From Pseudomonas folii (lineage in GTDB: Bacteria; Pseudomonadota; Gammaproteobacteria; Pseudomonadales; Pseudomonadaceae), in contig NZ_JACONW010000012.1 of NCBI RefSeq assembly GCF_014357575.1, positions 1-63,775 of the forward strand: 63,775 nt of DNA, in the 5' to 3' direction. Each line of letters opens with the position of its first letter. Position 1 is the stretch's first letter. Of the stretch, positions 53,536 through 63,550 are shown piece by piece. The notes under the pieces were generated by a model. The model did not search any database. It was not told the origin of the DNA and saw nothing but the letters and a program-made list of their open reading frames with translations. The position numbers were made by a program, and so were the translations under genes.

Positions 53536-54203
53536 GTCATGTGTTTACCCTGCTGATCGCACGCGAGGCACGCTTGTTGTTCAGGCGTCCCGCCGAACTG
53601 GCCAATCCACTGGTGTTCTTTGCGATTGTCATTGCACTGTTCCCGTTGGCGGTCGGCCCGGAGACGCAACTGTTGCAAACCTTGTCGCCGGGATTAGTCT
53701 GGGTGGCGGCCTTGTTATCGGTGCTGCTCTCGCTGGACGGCCTGTTCCGTAGCGATTTCGAAGACGGCTCTCTGGAGCAATGGGTGCTTTCCTCGCACTC
53801 TCTGGCCATGCTGGTGCTGGCCAAAGTGCTGGCTCACTGGACCTTTTCCGGGCTGGCACTGGTATTGTTGGCGCCGCTGCTGGCACTGATGCTGGGTTTG
53901 CCCACGCAGTGCCTGCCGGTGTTGTTGCTGTCATTGCTGCTGGGGACGCCGGTATTAAGCCTGCTCGGTGCGGTCGGCGCAGCATTGACGGTGGGTTTGA
54001 AGCGCGGCGGTTTGTTACTGGCCCTGTTGATTCTGCCGTTGTATATCCCGGTTCTGATTCTGGGCAGTGGCGCGCTGCAGGCGGCATTGCAAGGTATGCC
54101 CGCGACGGGTTACCTGCTCTGGCTCGCCAGCCTGACCGCGCTTGCGGTCACCCTGACACCCTTTGCAATAGCGGCTGGCCTGAAGATCAGCGTCGGCGAA
54201 TAA
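53523..54203 (+). CDS. ccmB: Heme exporter subunit CcmB
   Basis: A 226-residue, six-helix membrane subunit of Ccm[30 protein letters not shown] and [33 protein letters not shown] are family signatures. The start overlaps ccmA, keeping ATPase and permease coupled. A 69-bp gap follows before ccmC. Confidence 0.95.
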   Translation: MGRMSHVFTLLIAREARLLFRRPAELANPLVFFAIVIALFPLAVGPETQLLQTLSPGLVWVAALLSVLLSLDGLFRSDFEDGSLEQWVLSSHSLAMLVLAKVLAHWTFSGLALVLLAPLLALMLGLPTQCLPVLLLSLLLGTPVLSLLGAVGAALTVGLKRGGLLLALLILPLYIPVLILGSGALQAALQGMPATGYLLWLASLTALAVTLTPFAIAAGLKISVGE

Positions 54204-54272
54204 ATGAGGTTCTGCCTGAATGACTCGTTTAGTCAGCAGCAAACCCGAGCGACACCGTGAGAAGGCAGTTTG

Positions 54273-55085
54273 ATGAAAGGCAGCGTGATGAAAGACAACG
54301 CCAAACGCGGGTTGAGCTGGGCCTGGTTCCACAAGCTCGGCTCACCTAAATGGTTTTACAGTATCAGCGGACGCCTGCTGCCCTGGTTGAGTATCGCCGC
54401 GGTATTGCTGATCGGTATCGGCGTCGTCTGGGGGTTGGCTTTTGCGCCACCGGATTACCAGCAGGGCAACAGCTTTCGCATCATCTATATCCATGTTCCG
54501 GCCGCCATGCTCGCGCAGTCCTGCTATGTGATGCTGGCGGTCTGCGGCGTGGTCGGGCTGGTGTGGAAAATGAAACTTGCCGACGTCGCGCTGCAAAGTG
54601 CTGCGCCCATTGGTGCCTGGATGACGGCACTGGCGCTGATCAGCGGCGCTATCTGGGGCAAGCCCACCTGGGGCTCGTGGTGGGTCTGGGACGCGCGTCT
54701 GACCTCAATGCTGATTTTGCTGTTCCTGTATCTGGGCCTGATCGTCCTCAGCAACGCCATCAGCAACCGTGACAGCGCCGCCAAGGCCTGCGCAGTGCTG
54801 GCCATTGTCGGTGTGATCAATATTCCGATCATCAAGTACTCGGTGGAGTGGTGGAGCACCCTTCATCAAGGCGTGACGTTCAGCCTGACGGAAAAGCCGG
54901 CGATGCCTGCGGAAATGTGGCTGCCATTGCTGTTTACGGTGCTGGGCTTCTATTGCTTCTTCGGCACGATCGTTTTGCTGCGCATGCGCCTCGAGGTGCT
55001 CAAGCGTGAGGCCCGTGCCAGTTGGGTCAAGGCTGAAGTGCTCAAATCCCTGGGGCAGCCGCCAGTGAAGGGGGATGCACAATGA
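54273..55085 (+). CDS. ccmC: Heme-handling membrane protein CcmC
   Basis: A 270-residue, six-helix protein that presents heme to CcmE. The tryptophan-rich heme-binding loop ([20 protein letters not shown]) is intact. ATG 54273 follows AAGG; a second ATG at 54288 is possible. A cytoplasmic basic N tail of ~30 residues precedes the first helix. Its stop overlaps the ccmD ATG. Confidence 0.95.
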   Translation: MKGSVMKDNAKRGLSWAWFHKLGSPKWFYSISGRLLPWLSIAAVLLIGIGVVWGLAFAPPDYQQGNSFRIIYIHVPAAMLAQSCYVMLAVCGVVGLVWKMKLADVALQSAAPIGAWMTALALISGAIWGKPTWGSWWVWDARLTSMLILLFLYLGLIVLSNAISNRDSAAKACAVLAIVGVINIPIIKYSVEWWSTLHQGVTFSLTEKPAMPAEMWLPLLFTVLGFYCFFGTIVLLRMRLEVLKREARASWVKAEVLKSLGQPPVKGDAQ

Positions 55086-55258
55086 AATTTGATTCATTCG
55101 GCGAATTTCTGGCCATGGGGCATCATGGTCTGTTCGTCTGGTCGGCCTATGGCATCTGTTTCGTGGTGCTGGCGATCAATGTGGCGTTGCCGTTGCTCGC
55201 CCGTCGGCGTTACCTGCAACAAGAGGCGCGTCGCCTGCGCTGGGAGAAACAGAAGTGA
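55082..55258 (+). CDS. ccmD: Heme exporter small subunit CcmD
   Basis: A 58-residue single-helix protein, below the usual size cut-off for gene finders. It reads [20 protein letters not shown] at the start, one membrane helix (about 17-40), and a basic C tail ([18 protein letters not shown]). CcmD holds CcmE and CcmC together. The ATG overlaps the ccmC stop (ATGA) and its stop overlaps the ccmE GTG (GTGA). Confidence 0.93.
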   Translation: MKFDSFGEFLAMGHHGLFVWSAYGICFVVLAINVALPLLARRRYLQQEARRLRWEKQK

Positions 55259-55719
55259 ATCCGCTGCGTAAAAAGCGCCTGTTGATCATCGTGGCGATCC
55301 TCGCCGGTGTCAGCATCGCCGTCACTCTGGCCTTGAGTGCCTTGGAAGAAAACATCAACCTGTTCTACACCCCGACCCAGATCGCCAATGGCGAAGCGCC
55401 GCTGGACACTCGGATTCGTGCGGGCGGCATGGTGGAAAAAGGCTCGTTGCAGCGCTCGCCGGACTCGCTGGACGTGAAGTTCGTCGTCACCGATTTCAAC
55501 AAGGCCGTGACCATCACCTACCGCGGCATCCTGCCGGACCTGTTCCGTGAAGGGCAGGGCATTGTTGCGCTTGGCAAGCTCACCGCAGACGGCGTGGTCG
55601 TGGCCGATGAAGTGCTGGCCAAGCACGATGAAAAGTACATGCCGCCGGAAGTCACCAAGGCGCTCAAGGAAAGCGGTCAACCCGCCCCGATTTCCTCAAC
55701 ACCATCGAAGCAGGGCTGA
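55255..55719 (+). CDS. ccmE: Heme chaperone CcmE
   Basis: A 154-residue periplasmic heme chaperone with an N-terminal membrane anchor (about 9-28) and an OB-fold. The covalent heme site is present: His124 in [12 protein letters not shown], with Tyr128 four residues on. The start is GTG at 55255, overlapping ccmD. Confidence 0.96.
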   Translation: MNPLRKKRLLIIVAILAGVSIAVTLALSALEENINLFYTPTQIANGEAPLDTRIRAGGMVEKGSLQRSPDSLDVKFVVTDFNKAVTITYRGILPDLFREGQGIVALGKLTADGVVVADEVLAKHDEKYMPPEVTKALKESGQPAPISSTPSKQG

Positions 55720-55721
55720 TC

Positions 55722-57692
55722 ATGATTCCTGAACTCGGCCATCTGGCCATGATTCTGGCGCTTTGCTTCGCCGTCGTGCAGGCCAGCGTGCCTTTGATTG
55801 GCGCCTGGCGTGGCGACCGGATGTGGATGGGCCTCGCACAACCTGCTGCCTGGGGACAATTCAGCTTTCTGGTCTTCGCCTTCGGTTGTCTGACCTATGC
55901 GTTCATGACCGACGACTTTTCCGTGGCTTATGTCGCTGAAAACTCCAACAGCGCCTTGCCCTGGTACTACAAGTTCAGCGCGGTATGGGGCGCACACGAA
56001 GGCTCGTTGCTGCTCTGGGCGCTGATTCTTGGTGCCTGGACTTTTGCCGTTTCGGTATTTTCCCGTCAGTTGCCGCAAGTGATGCTGGCCCGTGTACTGG
56101 CAGTCATGGGCATGATCAGCGTCGGCTTCATGCTGTTCCTGATCCTGACATCCAACCCGTTTTCCCGAATTCTGCCGCAGGTGCCCACCAACGGCCGCGA
56201 CCTGAACCCGCTGCTGCAGGATATCGGCCTGATCGTCCATCCGCCGATGCTCTACATGGGTTATGTCGGTTTCTCGGTGGCGTTCGCGTTTGCCATTGCC
56301 GCGTTGCTGGGCGGGCGGCTTGATGCTGCATGGGCGCGCTGGTCACGTCCATGGACCATCGTCGCCTGGGCATTCCTGGGGATCGGTATCACCCTGGGCT
56401 CATGGTGGGCTTATTACGAGCTTGGCTGGGGCGGCTGGTGGTTCTGGGACCCGGTGGAAAATGCCTCGTTCATGCCATGGCTGGTTGGCACTGCGCTGAT
56501 TCACTCCCTGGCAGTGACCGAAAAACGTGGCGTGTTCAAAAGCTGGACCGTACTGCTCGCCATCGCTGCTTTTTCCCTCAGCCTGCTGGGGACATTCCTG
56601 GTTCGCTCCGGCGTTCTGACCTCGGTGCATGCCTTCGCATCCGACCCGGAACGCGGCGTGTTCATCCTGATTTTCCTGCTGTTCGTGGTCGGCGGTTCGC
56701 TGACCCTGTTTGCCTTCCGCGCGCCAGTGGTCAAAAGCCACGTTGGTTTCGGTCTGTGGTCCCGTGAAACCCTGCTGCTGGGCAATAACCTGGTGTTGGT
56801 GGTGGCGGCCTCGATGATTCTGCTTGGTACGCTGTATCCACTGGTTCTCGACGCCATGAGTGGCGCGAAAATGTCTGTAGGCCCGCCATACTTCAACGCG
56901 TTGTTCGTGCCATTGATGGGCTTGCTCATGGCGGTCATGGCCATTGGTGTGCTGGTGCGCTGGAAAGACACTCCGGTCAAATGGCTGGCAAGCATGCTCG
57001 CGCCGGTGCTGATCGGCAGCGCCGTGCTGGCGGTCATCGCCGGTTTCGCCATGGATGATTTCCACTGGGCCGTCATGGCAACTTTCATGCTGGCCGCCTG
57101 GGTGTTGCTGGCGGGTGTCCGGGACCTGTTGGACAAGACCCGCCACAAAGGCTTGATCAAAGGCTCGCGGAGCATGACTCGCAGTTACTGGGGGATGCAG
57201 CTTGCTCATATCGGCATCGCGGTGTGCGCCCTGGGCGTGGTGTTGTCCAGCCAGAACAGTGCCGAGCGTGACCTGCGCCTGTCGCCGGGCGAGTCCATGG
57301 AACTGGGCGGTTACACGTTCGTGTTCGAAGGTGCGCGGCATTATCAGGGGCCGAATTTCACCTCGGATCGCGGCACCGTTCGCGTGCTCGAGGACGGTAA
57401 GCAAGTGACCATCCTGCACCCCGAGAAACGTCTCTACACCGTGCAGCAATCGATGATGACCGAAGCCGGTATCGACGCTGGTTTCACCCGTGACCTGTAT
57501 GTCGCTATGGGTGAGCCATTGGGCGACGGTGCCTGGGCGGTGCGTGTTCACGTCAAACCATTCGTGCGCTGGATCTGGTTCGGTGGATTGATCACCGCAT
57601 TGGGCGGCGTGCTGGCAGCGATGGACAAGCGTTATCGGGTGAAGGTCAAAAGCAAGGTGCGTGATGCCTTGGGTCTGGAGGCTGCGGCATGA
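55722..57692 (+). CDS. ccmF: Heme lyase subunit CcmF
   Basis: A 656-residue polytopic membrane protein that ligates heme to apocytochrome c. The WWD domain (LGWGGWWFWDPVENASFMPWL) and the conserved histidines around it (KFSAVWGAHEGSLLLW; DIGLIVHPPMLYMGYVG) are intact. It starts 2 nt after ccmE and overlaps ccmG (ATGA). Confidence 0.96.
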   Translation: MIPELGHLAMILALCFAVVQASVPLIGAWRGDRMWMGLAQPAAWGQFSFLVFAFGCLTYAFMTDDFSVAYVAENSNSALPWYYKFSAVWGAHEGSLLLWALILGAWTFAVSVFSRQLPQVMLARVLAVMGMISVGFMLFLILTSNPFSRILPQVPTNGRDLNPLLQDIGLIVHPPMLYMGYVGFSVAFAFAIAALLGGRLDAAWARWSRPWTIVAWAFLGIGITLGSWWAYYELGWGGWWFWDPVENASFMPWLVGTALIHSLAVTEKRGVFKSWTVLLAIAAFSLSLLGTFLVRSGVLTSVHAFASDPERGVFILIFLLFVVGGSLTLFAFRAPVVKSHVGFGLWSRETLLLGNNLVLVVAASMILLGTLYPLVLDAMSGAKMSVGPPYFNALFVPLMGLLMAVMAIGVLVRWKDTPVKWLASMLAPVLIGSAVLAVIAGFAMDDFHWAVMATFMLAAWVLLAGVRDLLDKTRHKGLIKGSRSMTRSYWGMQLAHIGIAVCALGVVLSSQNSAERDLRLSPGESMELGGYTFVFEGARHYQGPNFTSDRGTVRVLEDGKQVTILHPEKRLYTVQQSMMTEAGIDAGFTRDLYVAMGEPLGDGAWAVRVHVKPFVRWIWFGGLITALGGVLAAMDKRYRVKVKSKVRDALGLEAAA

Positions 57693-58228
57693 GGCGCTGG
57701 GTTCTGGCTGTTCCGTTGTTTCTCTTCCTTGGGGTGGTGGTGTTTCTGCTTTATCCGGCACTCTACAAAGATCCGTCCGAGCTGCCATCGGCTTTGATCG
57801 ACAAGCCGTTCCCGGAGTTTTCCCTGCGTGATGTGCAAAGCGACCGGATCATCACCCGTGCTGATCTGCTGGGTAAGCCGGCACTGGTCAACATCTGGGG
57901 CACCTGGTGTGTCGCCTGCCGGGTCGAGCATCCTGTCCTGAACAAACTGGCCCAGCAGGGCGTGGTGATCTACGGCGTCAACTACAAGGACATCAATGCT
58001 GATGCCTTGAAGTGGCTGAAGGAATTCCATAACCCGTATCAGTTGAACATTCGTGACGACGAAGGCAGCCTCGGCTTGAACCTTGGCGTCTATGGCGCAC
58101 CGGAGACCTTCCTGATCGACAGCAAAGGCATCATTCGTCACAAGTTTGTCGGTGTGGTGGATGAAACCGTATGGCGTGAAAAACTGGCTGGCTTGTATCA
58201 GGGCCTTGTGGATGAGGCGCGTCAATGA
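57689..58228 (+). CDS. ccmG: Periplasmic thioredoxin CcmG (DsbE)
   Basis: A 179-residue membrane-anchored thioredoxin that reduces apocytochrome cysteines. Anchor helix at about 4-22; active site Cys74-Val-Ala-Cys77 in NIWGTWCVACRVEHP; later cis-Pro loop GAPETFLID. The dipeptide Val-Ala differs from the Pro-Thr/Pro-Ser more often seen in CcmG, which may tune redox potential. Overlaps ccmF and ccmH by 4 nt each. Confidence 0.94.
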   Translation: MRRWVLAVPLFLFLGVVVFLLYPALYKDPSELPSALIDKPFPEFSLRDVQSDRIITRADLLGKPALVNIWGTWCVACRVEHPVLNKLAQQGVVIYGVNYKDINADALKWLKEFHNPYQLNIRDDEGSLGLNLGVYGAPETFLIDSKGIIRHKFVGVVDETVWREKLAGLYQGLVDEARQ

Positions 58229-58695
58229 AGCGTTTATTCGCCGCCGTTGTTTTCAGCCTTGGCATTGTCAGCGTGGCGCATGCCGCCATCGACGCTTACG
58301 AGTTTCGTGATGACGCCGAGCGGGCCCGCTATTCCGAGTTGACCAAGGAGTTGCGTTGCCCCAAATGCCAGAATCAGGACATCGCCGACTCCAACGCGCC
58401 GATCGCTGCTGATCTGCGCAAAGAGATCTTTCGCATGCTCGGCGAAGGGCAGAGCAATCAGCAGATCATCGACTTCATGGTTGATCGCTACGGTGACTTC
58501 GTGCGCTACAAGCCTGCCCTCAGCGCCAAGACCTGGCTGCTGTGGTTCGGGCCTGCCGGTTTGTTGATCGGTGGCCTGGTGGTGATTGGTGTGATTGTCG
58601 TGCGTCGTCGTGGCCAGGGTCGCGAGGAAAATGATGTGCTTTCCGACGAGGAGCGTCAGCGCCTCGCAAATCTGCTGGATAAAAACCGCGAATGA
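58225..58695 (+). CDS. ccmH: Cytochrome c maturation protein CcmH
   Basis: A 156-residue thiol-disulfide protein: signal peptide (to about residue 20), LRCPKC motif (Cys45, Cys48), one membrane helix at about 103-125 and a cytoplasmic tail. With CcmF and CcmI it forms the heme lyase. It is the short, single-domain form typical when ccmI is separate. Confidence 0.95.
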   Translation: MKRLFAAVVFSLGIVSVAHAAIDAYEFRDDAERARYSELTKELRCPKCQNQDIADSNAPIAADLRKEIFRMLGEGQSNQQIIDFMVDRYGDFVRYKPALSAKTWLLWFGPAGLLIGGLVVIGVIVVRRRGQGREENDVLSDEERQRLANLLDKNRE

Positions 58696-59897
58696 TTGAT
58701 TTCTGGCTAGCCGCCGGCCTGCTGTTGCTGGTGGCCATGAGTTTCCTGCTGATCCCCGTCCTGCGTGGTCGTCGCGCGCAAAGTGAAGAAGATCGCACCG
58801 CGCTCAACGTTGTCCTGTATCAGGAGCGCGTCGCTGAACTGCAAGGTCAGCAAGAGGAGGGCGTGCTGACCTCGACGCAAATGGACAGCGGTCGCGCCGA
58901 AGCGGCCCGTGAGTTGCTGGCAGACACCGAGGGCGCTGAACCATTGCGTACCTCGCGTCTTGGCAAGACTTTGCCATTGCTGGCCGCGTTTCTGGTGCCT
59001 TTGATGGGCATCGCGCTCTATATGCATTTTGGCGCCAGCGACAAAGTCGAACTGACCCGCGAATTTGCCCAGCCTCCAGGCTCTATTGCCGAGATGACCA
59101 ATCGCCTGGAGCGTGCCGTCAAAGCCCAACCGGATTCGGCAGAGGGTGTGTACTTCCTGGCTCGTACCTACATGGCTCAGGATCGCCCGGCTGATGCCGC
59201 CGCCATGTTCGAACGAGCGGTGGCACTGGCAGGTCGTCAGCCCGAAGTGCTTGGTCAGTGGGCGCAAGCGTTGTACTTCGCCAGTAACAAGAAATTCAGC
59301 CCTCAGGTGCAAGCCTTGACCAATGAAGCGTTGCAGGGCGACCCCAAGGAAGTCACCAGTCTTGGCCTGTTAGGGATTGCTGCTTTTGAAAGCCAGCATT
59401 ATCAACAGGCTGTTGATTACTGGAAGCGCCTGCTGGCTGTGCTGCCTGCGCAGGATCCTTCCCGGCAAGCACTGGAAGGTGGTATTGCCCGTGCCACTGA
59501 AAAGCTCACTGAAAGCGGTGGCAAGGTCGAACAGCCTGCCGCCGCCGTTGCTAAAGCTGCATCTATCAAAGTGCGTGTCACTCTGGCCGCTGACCTGAAG
59601 GCCAAAGTAGCGCCGGGTGACAGCGTATTCATCTTCGCCCGCGCGGTAGGCGGCCCTCCGGCGCCATTGGCGGTCAAACGGGTGACGGTGGCGGACTTGC
59701 CCATTGAAGTCGAACTGGGCGATGCCGACGCGATGATGCCGCAACTGAAACTGTCGAACTTTCCGGAAGTCCAACTCGTGACGCGGATATCCCGTGCAGG
59801 TCAGCCGACCACCGGCGAGTGGATCGGCCGCAGCAAGCCGCTGGCAAGCAATACCAAGGCCTTGCAGGCACTGACCATCGACAGCCCTGATCAGTAG
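58692..59897 (+). CDS. ccmI: Cytochrome c maturation protein CcmI (CycH)
   Basis: A 401-residue apocytochrome chaperone. Two N-terminal membrane helices (about 4-22 and 95-115) flank a cytoplasmic loop; the periplasmic part has TPR repeats (about 130-270, [30 protein letters not shown]) and a C-terminal beta-rich domain ([26 protein letters not shown]). Last ccm gene; overlaps ccmH. Confidence 0.94.
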   Translation: MIDFWLAAGLLLLVAMSFLLIPVLRGRRAQSEEDRTALNVVLYQERVAELQGQQEEGVLTSTQMDSGRAEAARELLADTEGAEPLRTSRLGKTLPLLAAFLVPLMGIALYMHFGASDKVELTREFAQPPGSIAEMTNRLERAVKAQPDSAEGVYFLARTYMAQDRPADAAAMFERAVALAGRQPEVLGQWAQALYFASNKKFSPQVQALTNEALQGDPKEVTSLGLLGIAAFESQHYQQAVDYWKRLLAVLPAQDPSRQALEGGIARATEKLTESGGKVEQPAAAVAKAASIKVRVTLAADLKAKVAPGDSVFIFARAVGGPPAPLAVKRVTVADLPIEVELGDADAMMPQLKLSNFPEVQLVTRISRAGQPTTGEWIGRSKPLASNTKALQALTIDSPDQ

Positions 59898-59908
59898 AGA
59901 GCACGCTT

Positions 59909-60313
59909 ATGTACCGCGCAGCCGCACGTATTACGTTATTGGGTCTGGTTATGGGCTTGAGCGCCTGTGCGGTCCAGCCCACCGGACCGCGCAGTCAGGA
60001 ACCGATCCCGACGCTACCTGGTAAATCCCAACCCGGCACGCCGAGCACACCAGCACCCACGCCTGCCCCGAAAGCTCCGGCAGCAGGCCCGAAGACCTCC
60101 AGCAACTTCGCCCCGCCACCGGGTGGCAACAGCCACTGGGATGCGCGCCTGGGTGTGCACGTTCTGGACGACGAGACCGACACCTTCTACCGCCAGCGCA
60201 CCTATTACCGCTGGAACAACGGCTGGACCTGGTCCACTGGCCGTAACGGGCCATGGCAGGAGACGGATTCCAGCGGTGTGCCGGCGGGGTTGGGTAAGCA
60301 GTTCGGTAATTGA
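59909..60313 (+). CDS. Small proline-rich lipoprotein
   Basis: A 134-residue predicted lipoprotein: signal peptide ending in lipobox LSAC with Cys20, a Pro/Ala/Thr-rich spacer (about 25-70), and a C-terminal globular part with many aromatics (HWDARLGVHVLDDETDTFYRQRTYYRWNNGWTWS). Function unknown. It lies 11 bp after ccmI and is probably co-transcribed. Its last 27 codons are duplicated at 63551-63631, so this gene is the boundary of the insertion that follows. Confidence 0.85.
   Translation: MYRAAARITLLGLVMGLSACAVQPTGPRSQEPIPTLPGKSQPGTPSTPAPTPAPKAPAAGPKTSSNFAPPPGGNSHWDARLGVHVLDDETDTFYRQRTYYRWNNGWTWSTGRNGPWQETDSSGVPAGLGKQFGN
60233..60313 (+). repeat. Direct repeat, copy A: 3' end of the lipoprotein gene
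   Basis: 81 bp from TCCACTGGCCG to the TGA stop, 79 of 81 bases identical to 63551-63631 in the same orientation. It is the in-frame tail of the intact gene. Confidence 0.92.
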
Positions 60314-61113
60314 TTGAGATCGCACAGCTCCCCAGGAGCGAGTTCATCGCGAAACAGTATCCGATTCCCCAAGGCCTAAGCCTTGCAAGCATGCGTAACG
60401 CCGCTCGGTTGATCCTTCCTGGTTCAGCGTTTGCCTGAAAATATTCTTTAGGAGCAATCGGAGCTTGCGACGGCCGCGAGGCAGTGTATCGGGCTCTGCA
60501 CCTGTCTCTCGATGCTCGTGAGTGCCCCAAGTTTGCAACTGGATTGCGATCCACAACACAGAAACGACGACCCATGGATGGACGCTTGATCTGTGCTTCA
60601 AACATATCAACCGGAAACAATCGTGGAATAAAGCTTTTTGATATAAGGCAATGCAGGCTTCATTCGATTGTTTGTACATGGGTGTCATTGGTCTAGGTGG
60701 GTAAGTTTAGAAGTATCATGCGAATGGAAGTTATAGATTGCCTTTTAATAGCCAAAACGTCTTCACCTAGGGTTGTATTGTTTCTTTGTTGGGTGTTTCA
60801 TGGAGGCGTAGGTAGGGGTGATCATTCGTAAATGCGCCGCTTGGAACAGTAACTAAATAACGGTTGTGGGGTTTAAGAACGCTGTTCATGAAGTAAGAAT
60901 ACCGTTTTTTTGCACTGCCCTCCACAGGCCAATTTATAAATGCTTTTCAGTGTTTTTACGGCGGTATGAAATTGCGGCATGATTGCGGTGCTTACTATAG
61001 GTGATTGTATAAATCATGTTCTCGTGACTCGGTTGTACCTTTATAGGTATAAGGGTTGACGGGCAATGATTCAAATAACTTAACGGTTAGTTGTCTATAA
61101 TATAGGTGATGCC
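60314..61113. other. Gene-free AT-rich start of the insertion
   Basis: 800 bp with no credible gene. The first ~400 bp include a degenerate REP-like piece (TAGGAGCAATCGGAGCTTGCGACGGCC, interrupted) at about 60449-60480; the rest is clearly AT-richer than the flanking core genes. A TATAAT at 61096-61101 lies 12 bp before the next ATG, too close for a normal leader unless the mRNA is nearly leaderless. Confidence 0.55.
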
Positions 61114-61716
61114 ATGGTTACCCAGTCTCAATTTGCTCAACCTATCCCTCCCCCCACTATCGATAGCGTGGTAGATAGTCAATTAGAATTTGTGCCGGAC
61201 GGTGGCGACACTAACGATTATAGGTTTACGTTGTCGGGAAAGGTGGGGTTCGTTGGAGATGCGGTGGTCTCTATATTTATTAATGGAGCCGTCACAGTGC
61301 GGGTTGGGGCGAGCGACGGGAATTGGTCTGCAAATTTGCGAGTATTCGCGGTGGGAAATCAATGTTTTATTGCTCAGTCATCTAGCAGTCCCCAAGATTC
61401 TGAGCCATGGTTGATCAATGTATTGGGTTGGGATTATCCCGTCATTGATGGCGCCGTTGATTCATCAGGCAGACCTATACCAAACGGTGGCACCACTGCA
61501 GATACCCGGCTTAGTCTGTCGGGTACGGTGGTTGAACAAACGATGGTGGATATCCTTGATAACGGCCTTCTTGTCTCCAGAGCTTTTCCAGATGAGGATA
61601 AGAAGTGGACAGCGCTGGTGCAAACGCTGACGGTGGGCACCCACAGCTTTACTGCGCGCGCATACAGTAACGGTGCGGTGTCAGCGCCTTGGCTGATCAC
61701 TGCGACTAATCCATAG
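61114..61716 (+). CDS. Protein of two tandem Ig-like repeats
   Basis: A 200-residue protein made almost entirely of two beta-rich repeats of ~88 residues (about 14-103 and 110-198). Each begins (T/V)IDxxVDS, continues with (D/N)GG(D/T)T, a LSG(K/T)V strand, a WxA strand and (V)GxxxFxA, and ends EPWLINV / APWLITAT. This resembles bacterial Ig-like modules found in tandem in large Pseudomonas surface or secreted proteins. There is no signal peptide, anchor or catalytic domain, so it could be a fragment of a larger ancestor or a secreted/effector-type small protein. AGGTGA precedes the ATG. Base use is AT-richer than neighbours, indicating acquisition. Confidence 0.7.
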   Translation: MVTQSQFAQPIPPPTIDSVVDSQLEFVPDGGDTNDYRFTLSGKVGFVGDAVVSIFINGAVTVRVGASDGNWSANLRVFAVGNQCFIAQSSSSPQDSEPWLINVLGWDYPVIDGAVDSSGRPIPNGGTTADTRLSLSGTVVEQTMVDILDNGLLVSRAFPDEDKKWTALVQTLTVGTHSFTARAYSNGAVSAPWLITATNP

Positions 61717-62131
61717 GGTTAAGAGTTAAACCTGCGTATACCCTGGGGTTGGAAAACCGTCGGCCGCCTCGATGGCGTTAAGGGCGTTGCGGGAGCCGCT
61801 GCCATATGCTGTTTCTAAAACAGGAGACTTTACATCGAGATGATAGGATCGTATTTCTCTGATGCAAAATATAGCGGCTTTGTCAAAGGGCTTTAATCAA
61901 TAAGTTTTAATAGTTCGAGTTCAGTTCTCGTGTGTTTTTGATTGGCTCATGAGGGCTGTTCTTCATAGGGCTATATCGATAAGTCCTGGAGTTGGGCGCC
62001 GGTACGTAGCGCTTGCCGGGATTTTGGCTAAGCAGTAAGGACTTATACGCGTGGAGCTTGCCCGGCAGCTTTTAAACGCAAAGCGGAGTCATACTCCATC
62101 CAGATAGCTATCATGTTAAGAGGGTTTTGTT
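61717..62131. other. Gene-free spacer between the two insertion genes
   Basis: 415 bp with no reading frame I can support and no clear promoter or terminator. It has the same AT-leaning composition as the rest of the insertion. Confidence 0.5.
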
Positions 62132-63469
62132 ATGGACGCCAAAAACCAGGCTAGGGCAGGTGAGGTAGAAGAGGAGTTCACCCTTCCTTTTAAAGTCAAA
62201 TATATCGGTCACGCTGTTTTCGGGCTGGCTCGCCATGCGGGAGGCAAGCTCTATCTGGGACTGCAGGGAGTTGGAGTCGGTTATATTGTGATCGCTCGAT
62301 TGCGAGCAGACAATACGCTTGATCCTGATTACGGTGCAGACGGTAATGGTACTGTTATGGTCAAATTTACTAATGTAGATCTTAGTCGTGATCCCATTGG
62401 GATCGCGATGGTGCTACAAGACGACGGTGGAGTTACCCTTGTGGTACGTGATTTTGTCAGCGGGCTCACCGTAGGATTAGTAAAAATCAACGTCGATGGT
62501 CGGCTAGACGAGGCATTTGGCGACAAGGGAGTTATTATTCATACTATTCCGCGACCGCAAAGCGACGGCTTACCACTGGTTCAGACTGAAACGTTGTCTG
62601 ATTCCGAGGCTGAAAGTAAGTTTTCTGATGGTGCGGGCGTTGCTGTATTTGGGGCGGGTCAACTGTTGTATTTCAGTAATTCCTATAAGTTCTCTGACCC
62701 CAGTGCTCATATTGGGGTGGTGGCGAAATTCATGCCTGATGGTAGCAGGGATCAAAACTTTGGTGAGGAAGGCGTCTTGTATGTCAAACACCCAGGGTTT
62801 CCCGGATCTTCTATTCAAATACGCGGAGCTATTGAGTTAACAGACGGACGAATACTTGTATTTGGTTCCATCACTACAAGTGACAATACAACAGGGATGA
62901 TGGTCAGGTATCTCGCTTCGGGCGCACTGGACCAGACATTTGGAAATAACGGATTTGTAATGACTGCTCCATCCGCTGAGTTCCCGGCTGATCGGGCTGA
63001 CGTAATCTATAACGCGGTGGTCGAGTGTACAGATAAATCTCTGCTAGGGTCGGGGCAGTTAACGGTGTCATCATCCGCGCGGCTCGATGGTTACGGAGTG
63101 GTCGCTCATATAGAAAATAATGGGACTTATCGCTTGTCATTCAATGGCGGTAATCCTTTGTTTTATAATGCGTTGGGATATGCGGAGTATTTTACGGAGA
63201 TTGCTGTTCAGCGTGATGATAAAATTGTAGCGGTGGGTCCTTCTAATCAAAGCAATACGGCGTCATCATTTCTTCTCGTTCGGTTTAATCCCGATGGATC
63301 TAGGGATACCTCATTCGGTGAGGGGGGCAGAGTGGTGAAGACGCATGCTCCAGGTGTGAACTCTCCCGGTTCAATATTACTGGAGGGAGATACTTCAATT
63401 ATTGTGGCCGGTCTTCATGGCGTTTCAACTGATGATGTCCAACCCTTGATTATAAAATTCAGGTTATGA
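62132..63469 (+). CDS. Delta-60 repeat (beta-propeller-type) protein
   Basis: A 445-residue protein with delta-60-type repeats, recognised by (A/V)(R/K)(F/L/Y)xxDGxxDxxFGxxG cores at about residues 55-73, 117-135, 198-216, 258-276 and 381-401, with a degenerate one near 325-341. Spacing and a terminal half-repeat (VQPLIIKFRL) suit a closed six- or seven-bladed propeller. No signal peptide, membrane helix or catalytic motif is seen. AAGAGGG precedes the ATG. Codon use is AT-richer than the core genes. Function unknown; interaction or carbohydrate/peptide-binding roles are guesses. Found with the Ig-like gene inside the tail-duplication bracket. Confidence 0.8.
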   Translation: MDAKNQARAGEVEEEFTLPFKVKYIGHAVFGLARHAGGKLYLGLQGVGVGYIVIARLRADNTLDPDYGADGNGTVMVKFTNVDLSRDPIGIAMVLQDDGGVTLVVRDFVSGLTVGLVKINVDGRLDEAFGDKGVIIHTIPRPQSDGLPLVQTETLSDSEAESKFSDGAGVAVFGAGQLLYFSNSYKFSDPSAHIGVVAKFMPDGSRDQNFGEEGVLYVKHPGFPGSSIQIRGAIELTDGRILVFGSITTSDNTTGMMVRYLASGALDQTFGNNGFVMTAPSAEFPADRADVIYNAVVECTDKSLLGSGQLTVSSSARLDGYGVVAHIENNGTYRLSFNGGNPLFYNALGYAEYFTEIAVQRDDKIVAVGPSNQSNTASSFLLVRFNPDGSRDTSFGEGGRVVKTHAPGVNSPGSILLEGDTSIIVAGLHGVSTDDVQPLIIKFRL

Positions 63470-63550
63470 GTGGTAAAGGCTTGTTAAATGCTTGTAAATA
63501 GAGGTGAGGAAGATATTTGTTTTGTTAATTGTAGGCTAAAATTGCGTGGT
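63470..63550. other. End of the insertion
   Basis: 81 bp of AT-rich sequence between the propeller gene stop and the second copy of the lipoprotein gene tail. No gene or terminator seen. Confidence 0.5.

Noticed and set aside
60449..60500. tRNA-like or small RNA gene at the start of the insertion as an integration site
   Set aside because: The sequence does not fold into a cloverleaf by inspection; it resembles a decayed REP instead.
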